A stretch of 64,000 nt of DNA from Pirellulaceae bacterium (GCA_016784735.1 JADHUC010000001.1:1-64000), one strand, 5' to 3'; counted from the stretch's first letter, positions 27,715-36,931 are shown. Program-made: numbers and translations. Notes: a model not told the origin generated them from the sequence alone.

Positions 27715-29220
27715 TCAATTCTCCTTGGGGCTTGGCAGCGTCTGGAGAATGCGGCCCACGACTTCGTTCAAATACGGATAGAACCCTCCAGGGCTGGGTC
27801 CCATTCGTACCACGACGACGTCGCGGGACGGGATAACCAGCGTGACCTGCCCCATGAAGCCGGCCGACCAGTAGGCGTCTTTTGGGACTTGGTCCATGGT
27901 CGACGGTCGGTTGAGCCAGAAGAGTCCGCCATAATGTTCCTTGGGGTCGGCGGGAGCGGGGGTAGAGATGAACTCCGTCCAGCCTTCGGGCAGGATCCGC
28001 TCGCCTTGCCAGACGCCGCCCCAGAGGTGCAGTAGACCGAAACGGACCCAATCGCGGGCCGATCCGTAGTCGTATCCCGACAGGATGAAGTTGCCCCAGG
28101 CGTCGGTCTCCAGCACGAAGTTGCGGGCGCCGATCCGGTCGAACAATGCCCGCTGAGGGAAAGTCAGATACTCTTCACCCTCCGCTTCGACCGTGCTGCG
28201 AATGATCTTCCCCAGCGTCAACGGATCGCTGTTCAGATAGCTCCACCGAGTATTGGGCGCAGTCTTGGGCGGCTGGTTCACCGCGTGCTCGAAGACGTTG
28301 AGCGAATCGAAGTAGACGCGCATGTGCTCGTTCTTGGTCGTGAAGGCCGGCGGCCCTCCCAGGCCGAGATTGACAAAATCCAAACCGCTGCTCATCCGTA
28401 AGAGGTCGCGGATGAGGATCTTACTACGCGGATCACCCTCGGCCTGCCACTGTCGCACCGGAGCGGGCTGATCGATCTTCAGCAGTCCACGCTGAACCAA
28501 CACGCCCACCAGCGCCGCCGTGATGCTCTTGCCTTGCGACCAGCCGATTTGCGGCGTGTCCTTCGTCCAGCCGGGTGCGTAGCGTTCGCCGATGATCTTT
28601 CCACCGTACGCTACTACAAAAGCGCGCGTGTTCTGTTTCTGTTGCTCCATCGCCCAGTCGAGGGCAGCGGCCACGGCCTCGGCGTCCACGTCGTCCGGGA
28701 TTGGTTCGGTTGCTCCTGCGTCGCCGGAGGGCCAGGGTTGCGTTGCGGCGTCCGGAAGACCGCGGGGCACCGGTATGGGCTTGTAGTAGACGTCCTGCTC
28801 GCCGGGCGGCAGGATCGTGGTACCTTGGTCGCCGTTGTATTTCGCAGTGCGAGGGGGAGCGCCGGGAGCGGTGACCGTTACCATCCGTCGCTGGCGGTCA
28901 ACCTTGTATTCGAACTCGGGTTCCCAACCGAAAACCTTGAACGGCGCGATGTCCTGGGCGACCACTTCCTCTGGAGTCCGTTTGTGGGAACGTCCCACAA
29001 CCCACAGCCCGGAGCAGATGTGGTGAGCGGCCATGGCGGCGCGGAACTCTCGACTTTCTTTGGCGTCTTGGCCGTCGGATTTGCGTTCTGGCGACGCCTC
29101 GGCCGCTAGTAGGCCGCCCGACGAAAATGTACGATCAGCGAAATCGACTCGCGGCTCGCCGACAAGAGCGAGGACGACAATAAGCGAAGTGACAATTTGC
29201 GCGATTTGTCGAGTGGGCAT
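27715..29220 (-). CDS. Exported class C beta-lactamase-like serine hydrolase
   Basis: The ATG at 29220 sits 8 nt after GGAG and opens a signal peptide (MPTRQIAQIVTSLIVVLALV), giving 501 residues. An upstream in-frame ATG at 29262 is less likely. The active-site Ser-x-x-Lys is in GWSQGKSITAAL, and the second motif Tyr-x-Asn is YLN in RWSYLNSDP. The third block appears as FMGQVTLVIP without a classical KTG. This pattern fits the esterase/peptidase branch of the family rather than true beta-lactamases. The 27428-27714 gap upstream of the 199-aa gene contains AATCATCAATCGACAATC-like simple repeats and no gene. Confidence 0.85.
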   Translation of the reverse strand: MPTRQIAQIVTSLIVVLALVGEPRVDFADRTFSSGGLLAAEASPERKSDGQDAKESREFRAAMAAHHICSGLWVVGRSHKRTPEEVVAQDIAPFKVFGWEPEFEYKVDRQRRMVTVTAPGAPPRTAKYNGDQGTTILPPGEQDVYYKPIPVPRGLPDAATQPWPSGDAGATEPIPDDVDAEAVAAALDWAMEQQKQNTRAFVVAYGGKIIGERYAPGWTKDTPQIGWSQGKSITAALVGVLVQRGLLKIDQPAPVRQWQAEGDPRSKILIRDLLRMSSGLDFVNLGLGGPPAFTTKNEHMRVYFDSLNVFEHAVNQPPKTAPNTRWSYLNSDPLTLGKIIRSTVEAEGEEYLTFPQRALFDRIGARNFVLETDAWGNFILSGYDYGSARDWVRFGLLHLWGGVWQGERILPEGWTEFISTPAPADPKEHYGGLFWLNRPSTMDQVPKDAYWSAGFMGQVTLVIPSRDVVVVRMGPSPGGFYPYLNEVVGRILQTLPSPKEN

Positions 29221-29355
29221 AATATGGTCTCCATCGTTGGAAGCAAAAAGGAAGCCTACCACAGAGGATACGAGGGAAGAAAGCCGTGGAAAGGACAGGG
29301 GGTGGAATGTTCAATTTGTGGTGTTTCTTGGCTATGCAATTGATTTGAATGTTTC

Positions 29356-29640
29356 CCAGTCTCGTACCGGTCTTTTCAGTGCCAAAGGCACGTTCCTATG
29401 TGAGCCCAGGGTGCAGCGACGTGAATCCGCGAACGTCGCGGAACCCTGGGAAACGAGATTAGATAGAACAGAAAGCCCCAACGGGGCGGTCCTACCTGCC
29501 GGGTGCTGCCACGATTAGGGCCATCCCTTCGGGATTTCGATGTCAATCGTCCTCCTCATCCAGGGTTGCCCGACGTTCGTTTCCCTCACGTCGCTCCACC
29601 CTGGGCTGGCTTAGGGTCGTCCCTTCGGGACTGGAAGAGA
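29356..29640. repeat. Dispersed 285-bp repeat, copy 1
   Basis: This block starts CAGTCTCGTACCGGTCT, includes TCAGTGCCAAAGGCACGTTC and ends near CCTTCGGGACTGGAA. It contains the hairpin CCCAGGGTGCAGCGACG...CGTCGCGGAACCCTGGG at 29405-29450 and a second near-palindrome at 29563-29605. A related copy with the same modules lies at 40186-40566. No reading frame in it looks like a gene. It fills most of the 29221-29856 gap. Confidence 0.75.
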
Positions 29641-29856
29641 CAACGGGCACGAAGCAATCCATTCGATGGCCGCAACCTGAACACATCAAGCCTGGCCCTT
29701 TGGGCTCGGATACGCCAGTCAGATTGATCGAGCTTAACTGAAGTGCAATGATGTTGGCGTTGCCGCCGTTTGGGACTCTCTCAATGCTTGCCGTTGGGAT
29801 GCTCGCGGTCAAGACGGAAAGACGTCGCCTTTCCCCTTCCATTCGACGAGGTAGTC

Positions 29857-31269
29857 ATGAAGCGTATCGAGATGAAACGCATCGCCGTGCTTGGGACGCG
29901 CACTATCATGGCGACGATCGCCGCCGTGGCATCGTTTGGCGTTGCCTCGGCGGAGGTGCAAGGCGCTGAATGGCTCGCTGGGGCTGCTTCGGTGTCCATA
30001 ACGCCAGACGATCCCGTTTGGATGGCGGGGTATTCGAGCCGCAATCAGCCGTCGCAAGGCGTCTCGCAAGACCTACATGCCAAAGCCCTGGTCGTTCAGG
30101 ACGCAGCCGGTGAACGATTCGTGATGGTCACCGTCGACCTTGTGGGTATCACCGAGCCGATGCGCTCGGATGTGGAACGGCAGATCAAGCAGCGATTTGA
30201 CCTGGAGCCTTCCACGCTGCTGATGAACGCTTCGCACACCCACAGCGCACCAGAGGTGCGAATCGACCGCATGCAGCTCGAAGAGCGTGAGAGCGCGTGG
30301 ATCGAACGAGCGGAGCGGTACGTGCAGGAAACCAGCGGCAAGATCGTCTCGGCGATTGGCGAGGCTTTGAATCGGCTGAAGCCGTCAAAGCTAAGCTATA
30401 CGCACGCACGCTGCGGTTTTGCGATGAACCGGCGACGCGTGACGGACAGAGGAGTTCGCGGCGGACCGAATCCGAAGGGACCCGTCGATCAGAGCGTTCC
30501 CGTGCTTCGCGTAGACTCGATCGACGGAAAGAATCTCCGCGCGGTGGTGTTTGGCTACGCCTGTCACTGCACAGTGCTGGGCACATACGACCTGAACGGC
30601 GACTATGCCGGGTGGACGCAGTATTTCCTTCAAGAGGCTCACCCAGACACCGTGGCTATGTTCGTGGCCGGCTGCGGAGCAGATCAGAACCCCTACCCCC
30701 GACGCACCCCGGAGTTGGCCAAACAACACGGCCGGTCGTTGGCAAATTCCGTCGAGGCGGCGCTCATGGCGACGGGAAAGCCGTTGCAGGGCCCGCTACG
30801 GACGGCGATCGAAACCGTGCCTCTCACCTTCGGAAAAGGACCGACGCGAGAGGAACTGAGCGAACTTGCGAAGTCCAAAAACATCTACCAGCGACGATAC
30901 GCCGGGCGGCTGCTGCGGCAACTTGATGAAAACGGCGGCTACATCCAGCAGTACGCGTATCCGATCCAGGTCGTACGGTTCGGAAACGATTTGACATTGA
31001 TCGGCCTGGCCGGGGAAGTGGTTGTTGACTATTCATTGCGGTTAAAACAAGAACTGGACGGGCCGACGGTATGGGTGGCCGGGTACTGCAATTCGTTGCC
31101 GACCTACATACCGAGCCTGCGTGTGCTACACGAGGGCGGATATGAAGGCGGCGATCACCGTCGGTACACGAACTTCGCCGCTGCGTTCGACAAGTCGATT
31201 GAGCAACGAATTGTCGGCAAAGTGCATGAACTGAACGAACGACTTTGCCCCGGAGAGGAGCAGAGATGA
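29857..31269 (+). CDS. Exported neutral ceramidase-like hydrolase
   Basis: The ATG at 29857 follows GACGAGG. A second ATG lies five codons later. The 470-residue product has a signal peptide, and the mature part starts AAWLAGAASVSITPDD-like, as in the N-terminal domain of neutral/alkaline ceramidases. The zinc and nucleophile region NASHTHSAPE is intact, and the later strands FGYACHCTVLGTY and GDYAGWTQYFL fit the family. Planctomycetes carry many such proteins, and their real substrates (amides or esters) are not known. It overlaps the aldo/keto reductase-like gene by 4 nt, so the two are translationally coupled. It is one of three family members in the window. Confidence 0.82.
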   Translation: MKRIEMKRIAVLGTRTIMATIAAVASFGVASAEVQGAEWLAGAASVSITPDDPVWMAGYSSRNQPSQGVSQDLHAKALVVQDAAGERFVMVTVDLVGITEPMRSDVERQIKQRFDLEPSTLLMNASHTHSAPEVRIDRMQLEERESAWIERAERYVQETSGKIVSAIGEALNRLKPSKLSYTHARCGFAMNRRRVTDRGVRGGPNPKGPVDQSVPVLRVDSIDGKNLRAVVFGYACHCTVLGTYDLNGDYAGWTQYFLQEAHPDTVAMFVAGCGADQNPYPRRTPELAKQHGRSLANSVEAALMATGKPLQGPLRTAIETVPLTFGKGPTREELSELAKSKNIYQRRYAGRLLRQLDENGGYIQQYAYPIQVVRFGNDLTLIGLAGEVVVDYSLRLKQELDGPTVWVAGYCNSLPTYIPSLRVLHEGGYEGGDHRRYTNFAAAFDKSIEQRIVGKVHELNERLCPGEEQR

Positions 31270-32384
31270 CCGATTTTTCACGGCGAGCGTTCCTTCTACA
31301 GAGTCCGGGCTTGGCGCTGTCCGCGGGAGTCGCCGGTTCGTACGCAACGGCCGCGGACCCGCCAGAACCGATCCAGGAGTACAGCCGCGGCGGGATGGTG
31401 TACCGCCGGTTGGGGCACTCGGACCTATACGTTTCCTTGCTCTCGTTCGGCTCCCACACTAACGCGGCTTTCAAGCGACGGGACAAGCACGGTAGCGACT
31501 TGACCGAAAAGGGCCAGGCTCTGCGGGACCGCCGGATCGCGAAGGCTTTCGACCTCGGCGTCAACATGGTGGACACGTACGAAAACGCCGGCCAGTGGAA
31601 TCCGATGGCCCGTTTGGTGCGAACGCGGAGGGACAAGGTGCTGGTTTCGATTTGCCGCCAGTTTCCGGATTTCGTCGGTCGGAATATCGAGGCTGCGGCC
31701 CGGCTGTTCGGTCACGTGGACCTGTACCGGATCTACGTGGGCGACGGCCCGGCGGTCAGCGAGCGCACGCTCGAAGATTGGGACGTGATGCGCAAGGCGA
31801 AGACGGCGGGTACCGTGCGCGCAATCGGCATCTCGACGCACAGCGAACGGATGATGCTCAGTGCCTTGGAAGAACTCGAAGGGCTGGACTACATCATGTT
31901 TCCCTACAACTTCATCCACGCGCGTGCCGACTACAGCCAATTCCTGCCGACGGCCGTCAAGGAGGTTATCGGGCTGATCGCCATCAAGCCGCTGGCAGCC
32001 GGATCGATCGTCAAGTTGGATCCGCGGGCTCATCCGGAGTCCAAGGCCGAGAACCCGCAGACACAGCTCTACAGGGAACGCAACCGGGCCATGTTGCCGG
32101 CCGTGGTGGCGAAGCTGACGCGGAGCCTGAACCGTCTGCCTGACGAAACGCTTTGCCAAGCCGCGTTGCGGTTCGTGTACGCACGATCGTTCATCACCAG
32201 CGCAATGCCGGGCATGTTCCAGGAGCATGAGCTGACGCAGAACTATGATGCACTGAAAAGGCATGTGGAGCTAAGCCAAGATGAGCGGGCCGCCCTGGAC
32301 GCGGCCCGCACGCTGAGCACCGTCTACGGCCAAAACTGGTTGCCGCCGCACTACCGTTGGCTCGATGAGCGATGGCGAGTTTGA
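31266..32384 (+). CDS. Tat-exported aldo/keto reductase-fold protein with lost catalytic residues
   Basis: The start ATGA overlaps the preceding stop, with AGGAG 7 nt upstream. SRRAFLLQ is a twin-arginine signal. The barrel is recognisable: YRRLGHSDLYVS, GVNMVDTYENAG, RRDKVLVSIC, GHVDLYRIY and GTVRAIGISTHS. Only D103 of the catalytic Asp-Tyr-Lys-His set lies where expected. The Tyr position is A108, the Lys position is C130 and the His position is Y157. The cofactor is also unlikely to be available outside the cytoplasm unless the protein is exported folded with it. It may bind a sugar or act through different chemistry. Coupling to the ceramidase-like gene suggests a shared pathway. Confidence 0.8.
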   Translation: MTDFSRRAFLLQSPGLALSAGVAGSYATAADPPEPIQEYSRGGMVYRRLGHSDLYVSLLSFGSHTNAAFKRRDKHGSDLTEKGQALRDRRIAKAFDLGVNMVDTYENAGQWNPMARLVRTRRDKVLVSICRQFPDFVGRNIEAAARLFGHVDLYRIYVGDGPAVSERTLEDWDVMRKAKTAGTVRAIGISTHSERMMLSALEELEGLDYIMFPYNFIHARADYSQFLPTAVKEVIGLIAIKPLAAGSIVKLDPRAHPESKAENPQTQLYRERNRAMLPAVVAKLTRSLNRLPDETLCQAALRFVYARSFITSAMPGMFQEHELTQNYDALKRHVELSQDERAALDAARTLSTVYGQNWLPPHYRWLDERWRV

Positions 32385-32386
32385 TT

Positions 32387-32445
32387 TCGTGGGATAGGCT
32401 TCCAGCCTGTCGGCAGTAGAGACAGGCTGGAAGCCTATCCCACGA
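32387..32445. repeat. TGGGATAGGCTTCCAGCC palindrome
   Basis: A perfect-looking hairpin of 25-nt arms pairs TCGTGGGATAGGCTTCCAGC with GCTGGAAGCCTATCCCACGA around an 9-nt loop. It begins two bases after the stop of the aldo/keto reductase-like gene. It could serve as a terminator but lacks a T-tract, and it looks like another dispersed palindrome type. Confidence 0.8.
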
Positions 32446-32495
32446 TTTGCGCTGCAGTTCATTGTCGTGCGTTCGATGGAGAGGAGTCTTGATTT

Positions 32496-33917
32496 ATGAT
32501 CCGTTGGGTAATCATCGTTGCGATGCTTTCCACTCTATTTGTGACTGCCTGGATGAACGACCGGGCGTGGTACATCACCACCGAGCCGGTAGCCGCGGCG
32601 GAATCTGACGCGATGTCGCAGGCGCCGGAATTCAAGCAAGCCGGGGTGTGTGCGCGTTGCCACGTTGTTTCGGTGTTGGAGTGGGGATTTTCTGGGCACG
32701 TTGAGTCGGCGACAGATTGCACAAGTTGTCACGGACCCAGCCTCGCGCACGTTGCCGACGAGCGGAACGAAGCCAAACCCGACCACTTTCACCAAGGCTC
32801 GGCGATTGCCGAAAAGACTTGCCTGCGCTGTCACGAATCCGGCTGCGAGGAAACAGACGAGCAGCAATCGTGCGAGAAGTGCCACCACGTGCATGCGCTG
32901 GTCAATCCTTTGGAGCCGCCGCAGCTCAAGGACGATCGGCTGGTGGAACTGCTTGCCCGCTGGCAACGATTCGATAAGAAGATAGCCGAGGGCGATCAGC
33001 ACGTGGATCGGCACCAGTGGAAGGAGGCCCAGCAGGCGTTCCGGGCAGCCCTGGAGTTGATCCCTGGGAATCATCGCGCGCGGTCGCGTTTGAGAATGTG
33101 CGGCCGGCGGCTTCGTCCCGAACTGCCGGGTTTCGCGATAACCGGCGACGAGTTCCACGCCACCACCGGCCTCCCGTGCGAGGTCGCCATCGCGGGGCTC
33201 CAGACTCCAATGCTGCTGGTGCCACCGGGTGAGTTTGACATGGGATCTGACGATCTGGTCGATTCCCGACCGGTGCATACGGTCCACGTCGACGCTTTCT
33301 ATCTGGGGCGGTATGAGGTTACGCAGGCCGAGTGGAACTCCGTGATGGGCGACAATCCGAGCGCTCACCAGGGCGAGGGTTACACGGATGCCGGGCGGAT
33401 GCCGGTCGAGCGTGTGTCGTGGAACGATTGTCAGGAGTTCTTCGAGCGACTGAACAAGCGAGTTCCCGGTGGCGGGTTCAGGCTGCCGACCGAAGCGGAA
33501 TGGGAATACGCTTGCCGTGCCAGCTCCGGCAGTTTGGATGAAAAGGAACTCGCCGAGCACGCCTGGTTCGGCGCCAACTCGCTGCGAGAACCAGAACCCA
33601 GCGGGCCGTTTCTGCAAGTCGACGCATACGCACCGCGTCCGGCCGGCACGCGGAAGCCGAACGCCTGGGGTTTCTCGGACATGCAGGGCAACGTCGGGGA
33701 ATGGTGTTCGAGTTTGTCGCGGCCTTACCTCTACCAAGCCGACGACGGCCGCGAGTCGCTCGCGACTGCGGGCTTGCGAGTCGTGCGCGGCGGAAGCTAC
33801 GCCGATTCGTTTCGCTCACTCGATCCGGCATTGAGGCACACCGAGCGCCCACACCGTCGGCTGCGGTTCAACGGTCTGCGACTCGCTCGCAATGTGCCGA
33901 GCTTGAAGAAAGAGTGA
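32496..33917 (+). CDS. Tetraheme c - TPR - FGE-sulfatase-domain fusion protein
   Basis: Residues 1-20 are a signal anchor. Four heme-c motifs follow: CARCH (52-56), CTSCH (75-79), CLRCH (109-113) and CEKCH (126-130). A short helical TPR-like segment (about 150-200, KEAQQAFRAALELIPGNHRA) links to an FGE-sulfatase (SUMF1-like) domain from 225 to the end. That domain is marked by VPPGEFDMGS, RYEVTQAEWNSVMG, PVERVSWNDC, RLPTEAEWEYACR, GNVGEWC and VVRGGSY. The cysteines that activate true formylglycine enzymes are absent after GGSY, so the domain probably binds rather than modifies. A c-heme head on an FGE tail is an unusual combination. I infer an exported electron-transfer protein with a recognition module. 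Confidence 0.85.
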   Translation: MIRWVIIVAMLSTLFVTAWMNDRAWYITTEPVAAAESDAMSQAPEFKQAGVCARCHVVSVLEWGFSGHVESATDCTSCHGPSLAHVADERNEAKPDHFHQGSAIAEKTCLRCHESGCEETDEQQSCEKCHHVHALVNPLEPPQLKDDRLVELLARWQRFDKKIAEGDQHVDRHQWKEAQQAFRAALELIPGNHRARSRLRMCGRRLRPELPGFAITGDEFHATTGLPCEVAIAGLQTPMLLVPPGEFDMGSDDLVDSRPVHTVHVDAFYLGRYEVTQAEWNSVMGDNPSAHQGEGYTDAGRMPVERVSWNDCQEFFERLNKRVPGGGFRLPTEAEWEYACRASSGSLDEKELAEHAWFGANSLREPEPSGPFLQVDAYAPRPAGTRKPNAWGFSDMQGNVGEWCSSLSRPYLYQADDGRESLATAGLRVVRGGSYADSFRSLDPALRHTERPHRRLRFNGLRLARNVPSLKKE

Positions 33918-34019
33918 ATAGCGAAAGGCATGAATCCAAGAAACAAAGGGGTCATGGCATGTCGACATCGCGCAGAGCATTTTCCTGAAACACAACAAAA
34001 TCGCCGACCGGTGAGTCGA

Positions 34020-34089
34020 GTAGGGCCGGTTCCTACCGGCCGGGCGCTTGGTCGTCATTTGATCGGCCGGTGGGAACCGGCCCTACGCC
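34020..34089. repeat. 70-bp TAGGGCCGGTTCCTACCGG repeat, copy A
   Basis: The element reads GTAGGGCCGGTTCCTACCGG at its left end and CCGGTGGGAACCGGCCCTAC at its right, with GTCGTCATTTGATC between. It is internally palindromic. A near-identical copy in the same orientation lies at 35557-35626. Copy A overlaps the 3' end of the minus-strand ceramidase-like gene and supplies its last 18 or so codons and its stop. Confidence 0.9.
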
Positions 34090-35529
34090 AGCTTGGCGCC
34101 ACAGGCGGTTGAGCATCGGTCCCACGGTCTCCACGATCCGGTAGCCGGCGTACGGTTCTAATCGGGTCCAGTAGATCGGCTCTCCCGAATAGCCGCCGCC
34201 CAGCAGGCCGTAGATCGTCGGGCAGTAACCACAGTAACCGTCCGCAAGACCGACAACCGCAGTGATCGGCGCGGGGCTGCGACGTTTGATGTCCAGGCCG
34301 AACTGGCAGTACAGCTCGCAGGGCTGCGTCACCAGCGCCACGTCTCCTATGCGAACGGCGTGAACCGGCAACGTGTCGACTGGGTTCTCGCCGTACACTT
34401 CCTGCAGTTGCACGGCTCCGAACGCCATGATCATCTGCATCCCGCGGATCTTCTCGCCGGCGTCGATCCTCGCCAATACCTTGCGGTCCTCGACCAGTCG
34501 TTCCGGTTTGGGTAGCCGCACCTTGACCTTGAGATCTTCGTAGATGTGGTCCAGTACGGGACGGTCGTGATACCGCACGTCCTCGTACAGTCGTAACGTT
34601 TCATCGGTCATCAATCGACCAAGTCGCTGAACCGCCTGCTCACGAGAGTCCCCGTGAGGCTGTAGCTGGTTACGGCATGCGATGTCACCTTGTGCCCCGT
34701 TCAGAAACAGCGTGGGGATGTTGCCCAGCTCTTCTCGCAGGATCCTTCGAGCCTCGCCAATAAAGCCGACCGAGAAGATCGAGGATCCCCAGAAGAGTGT
34801 CGGATGTGTGGTGTTGTGATGCAGTACCGCGATGAGCTTGCCATCGGTGTCCGCAGCAAATAGTGCCAGATGCTGCGGGTCGTCAGGTCCTTCCAGACCG
34901 GCAAAGTCCTTGCGCGTGGCACCGCCGTGCATCGTGTGTGTGCCGTCTGCCCAACAGAGGCGACGGTTGAAACCGATCTGGGCGGTCCCCTTTCCCCAGC
35001 CGATCTTCCCCGGCCGGGCCGACTGAATCGTCTGCTGAGCAAGTTCCACGAGCCACCCTTGCAGACGATCCAAGTAAGCGTCATCGACCGGCATCACGTA
35101 GTTGCTCCGGAAGACCGAAGGACCGCGTGTGTGTGTGCAAGCGATAATGATGTCGCGAGGCGGAATCGCGGTTGCCCGGCCCATCGCCTCCCGTATTGCG
35201 ATTACCCGCGGCAATGTCAAGACGCCCAAATCGCAACTGACCAGCAGTATCTGCTTCTTTCCGTCCGACAGATACAGTCCGTTTGCCTCCAAGTTGTCGC
35301 GAATCTCCGTCGCGCGTTTGGCGACACCGGCCGCCTGTACCCAGTCGCCGATCTGGGGGTTGATCACGCAAGAGGCTGCGCCGATTCGAAACGGCGCCGG
35401 GTTCGACTCCTCAGTGTCATCATCGGCAGCCAACGAGACAGCCGCTTGTCCGGCCCAGGCCGCCGCGATGGCTGCCGTCGCGACATGCCCAACAAAACGC
35501 CGTCGCGTCATTGATTCCCCAGAAGGCAT
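34033..35529 (-). CDS. Tat-exported ceramidase-like hydrolase with repeat-derived C-terminus
   Basis: I chose the ATG at 35529, which lies behind GGAAG, over an open frame that runs back into the upstream repeat. An ATG at 35511 (MTRRRFVGH) would also keep the twin-arginine signal. The 498-residue protein has the family strands (RIGAASCVINPQIGDW, IIACTHTRGP, LHHNTTHPTLFW, FLNGAQGDIACRN). At the active-site block the usual THTHS reads THTRG, so a metal ligand seems lost or moved. The last residues GVGPVPTGRSNDDQ are encoded by repeat copy A. Copy B sits only 28 bp upstream of the start. The gene is thus bracketed by two direct copies, which may have changed both its expression and its tail. 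Confidence 0.78.
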   Translation of the reverse strand: MPSGESMTRRRFVGHVATAAIAAAWAGQAAVSLAADDDTEESNPAPFRIGAASCVINPQIGDWVQAAGVAKRATEIRDNLEANGLYLSDGKKQILLVSCDLGVLTLPRVIAIREAMGRATAIPPRDIIIACTHTRGPSVFRSNYVMPVDDAYLDRLQGWLVELAQQTIQSARPGKIGWGKGTAQIGFNRRLCWADGTHTMHGGATRKDFAGLEGPDDPQHLALFAADTDGKLIAVLHHNTTHPTLFWGSSIFSVGFIGEARRILREELGNIPTLFLNGAQGDIACRNQLQPHGDSREQAVQRLGRLMTDETLRLYEDVRYHDRPVLDHIYEDLKVKVRLPKPERLVEDRKVLARIDAGEKIRGMQMIMAFGAVQLQEVYGENPVDTLPVHAVRIGDVALVTQPCELYCQFGLDIKRRSPAPITAVVGLADGYCGYCPTIYGLLGGGYSGEPIYWTRLEPYAGYRIVETVGPMLNRLWRQAGVGPVPTGRSNDDQAPGR

Positions 35530-35556
35530 GGTGACTTCCTTCTTCTTCGAAGAGCA

Positions 35557-35626
35557 GTAGGGCCGGTTCCTACCGGCTGGGTGTTTGATCGTCATTTGAT
35601 CGGCCGGTGGGAACCCGCCCTACGCC
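35557..35626. repeat. 70-bp TAGGGCCGGTTCCTACCGG repeat, copy B
   Basis: This copy matches 34020-34089 with a handful of base changes (for example GGCTGGGTGTTTGATC for GGCCGGGCGCTTGGTC). It lies in the same orientation, 28 bp upstream of the ceramidase-like start. After it, 35640-35680 holds a run of AATCATCAATCGACAATC-type simple repeats. The rest up to the DUF2806 gene shows no other gene. Confidence 0.9.
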
Positions 35627-35918
35627 TGCCTCACTCCTACCTCGCAAATCACAAATCATCAATCGACAATCATCAATCCATTACTCCACCCCGTCGCGTC
35701 ATCATCGAACAATCGCCTTCGACCGACGCCACGATTCAGCACATGAGAAACCGTCCCGCCAGGGGCAACACGCGAGGTTCTTGACATCACAACACGCTAC
35801 CGCCACCCGCTCTCCCAGTCAATTGATGCGCCCGTCCCCTTCGTTTTTCTTCGTCTATCGCTGCCAGCCAATTGCCCACGACACCGTTGGAGGTCTCGGC
35901 GGGAATCTCGCCTGTAAG

Positions 35919-35948
35919 TTGTTGCATTGCCGTTCTGGCTGATACAAT
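35919..35948 (+). promoter_or_regulatory. Candidate sigma-70-type promoter of the DUF2806 gene
   Basis: TTGTTG (35919-35924) and TACAAT (35943-35948) are separated by 18 nt and lie about 60 nt upstream of the ATG at 36006. Spacing and -10 sequence fit a vegetative promoter. Planctomycete promoters are poorly defined, so this is tentative. Confidence 0.35.
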
Positions 35949-36005
35949 ACGGCGAACGCGCCGTGCAAGTTGGGGTGCGTGGAAATGGGGTTAGGTTGAG
36001 ACACA

Positions 36006-36931
36006 ATGTCTGACAAAACATCAAATTCAATCGTGAATCTCGGTGACATCTCGAAACCAGCCGACACTTTGATCCTAAGATATCGCAGGCGGTCGGCGGG
36101 TTCTTCAAACCGTACCAAGTCAAACGGATGGCCAACGCCGAGGCTGAAGCAGCCATCATAGAAGCACAAACCGAAATTGAGATTACAGACCTACATCGGC
36201 GAGCCATGCACCGGTTTGTTGAGGAAGAAGCAAATCGTCAACAGAACATCGAGACCATCACTGACAGGGCATTGCTGCTGCTGACCGACCAGTCCGATGC
36301 TGAGGCAATTGAAGACGACTGGGTTACGAATTTCTTTGATAAGTCCCGAATCGTATCGGACAACGAAATGCAGGATTTGTGGGCGCGTGTGCTCGCGGGT
36401 GAAGCGAATTCGCCGGGTTCATATTCAAGGCGAACTGTGAATTGTCTGGGGGACCTCGATAAGACTGATGCTGAACTTTTCATTAAGTTGTGCGGATTCG
36501 GCTGGCAAATTGGAAACGTTGTTCCACTCATTTTCGCCCTTGACGATGATATTTACAAATCCTGCGACATCAACTTCAATTCACTGAGCCACCTTGAGAG
36601 TATCGGGCTCATACAATTCGGTAACCTGGCTGGCTTCAAGCGTCGCGGTCTCCCGCAACATCTCCCGATTTTCTACTACGGTCAACCATTGCTCCTCAAA
36701 CTACCAAAAGATGAAGGAGAGAACGATTTAGAACTGGGTAAGGTGCTACTGACAAAGATTGGGCAAGAACTCGCGCCGATCTGTGGCGGTGGCCCAGTCG
36801 ATGGCTTTATGGACCATGTGCGAAAAAGATGGAGGGATTACCTCTCCATAGAAGCGAGTGAACAATCGCCTGAACAGGAGTCGACAGCGGATGCGGATTC
36901 AAATGGAGGCTCTTCTCCACCGCCCTGCTGA
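36006..36931 (+). pseudogene. DUF2806 protein gene with a frameshift near its 5' end
   Basis: From an ATG at 36006 the frame reads MSDKTSNSIVNLGDISKPAD, the usual start of DUF2806 proteins, then goes off pattern. In another frame the expected continuation KISQAVGGFFKPYQVKRMAN appears from about 36079 and runs to 36931. A single-base indel near 36075-36080 joins the two. The main body is well preserved: ITDLHRRAMHRFVEEEANRQ, IEDDWVTNFFDKSRIVSD, MQDLWARVLAGEANSPGS. A shortened protein of 267 aa from the ATG at 36128 is possible. DUF2806 function is not established, and it often lies near mobile or defence genes. The shift could also be a sequencing error. Confidence 0.75.

Noticed and set aside
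32535-33737. Minus-strand open frame opposite the tetraheme-FGE gene
   Set aside because: No domain is recognisable, and the plus strand encodes four CxxCH motifs and a full FGE pattern.
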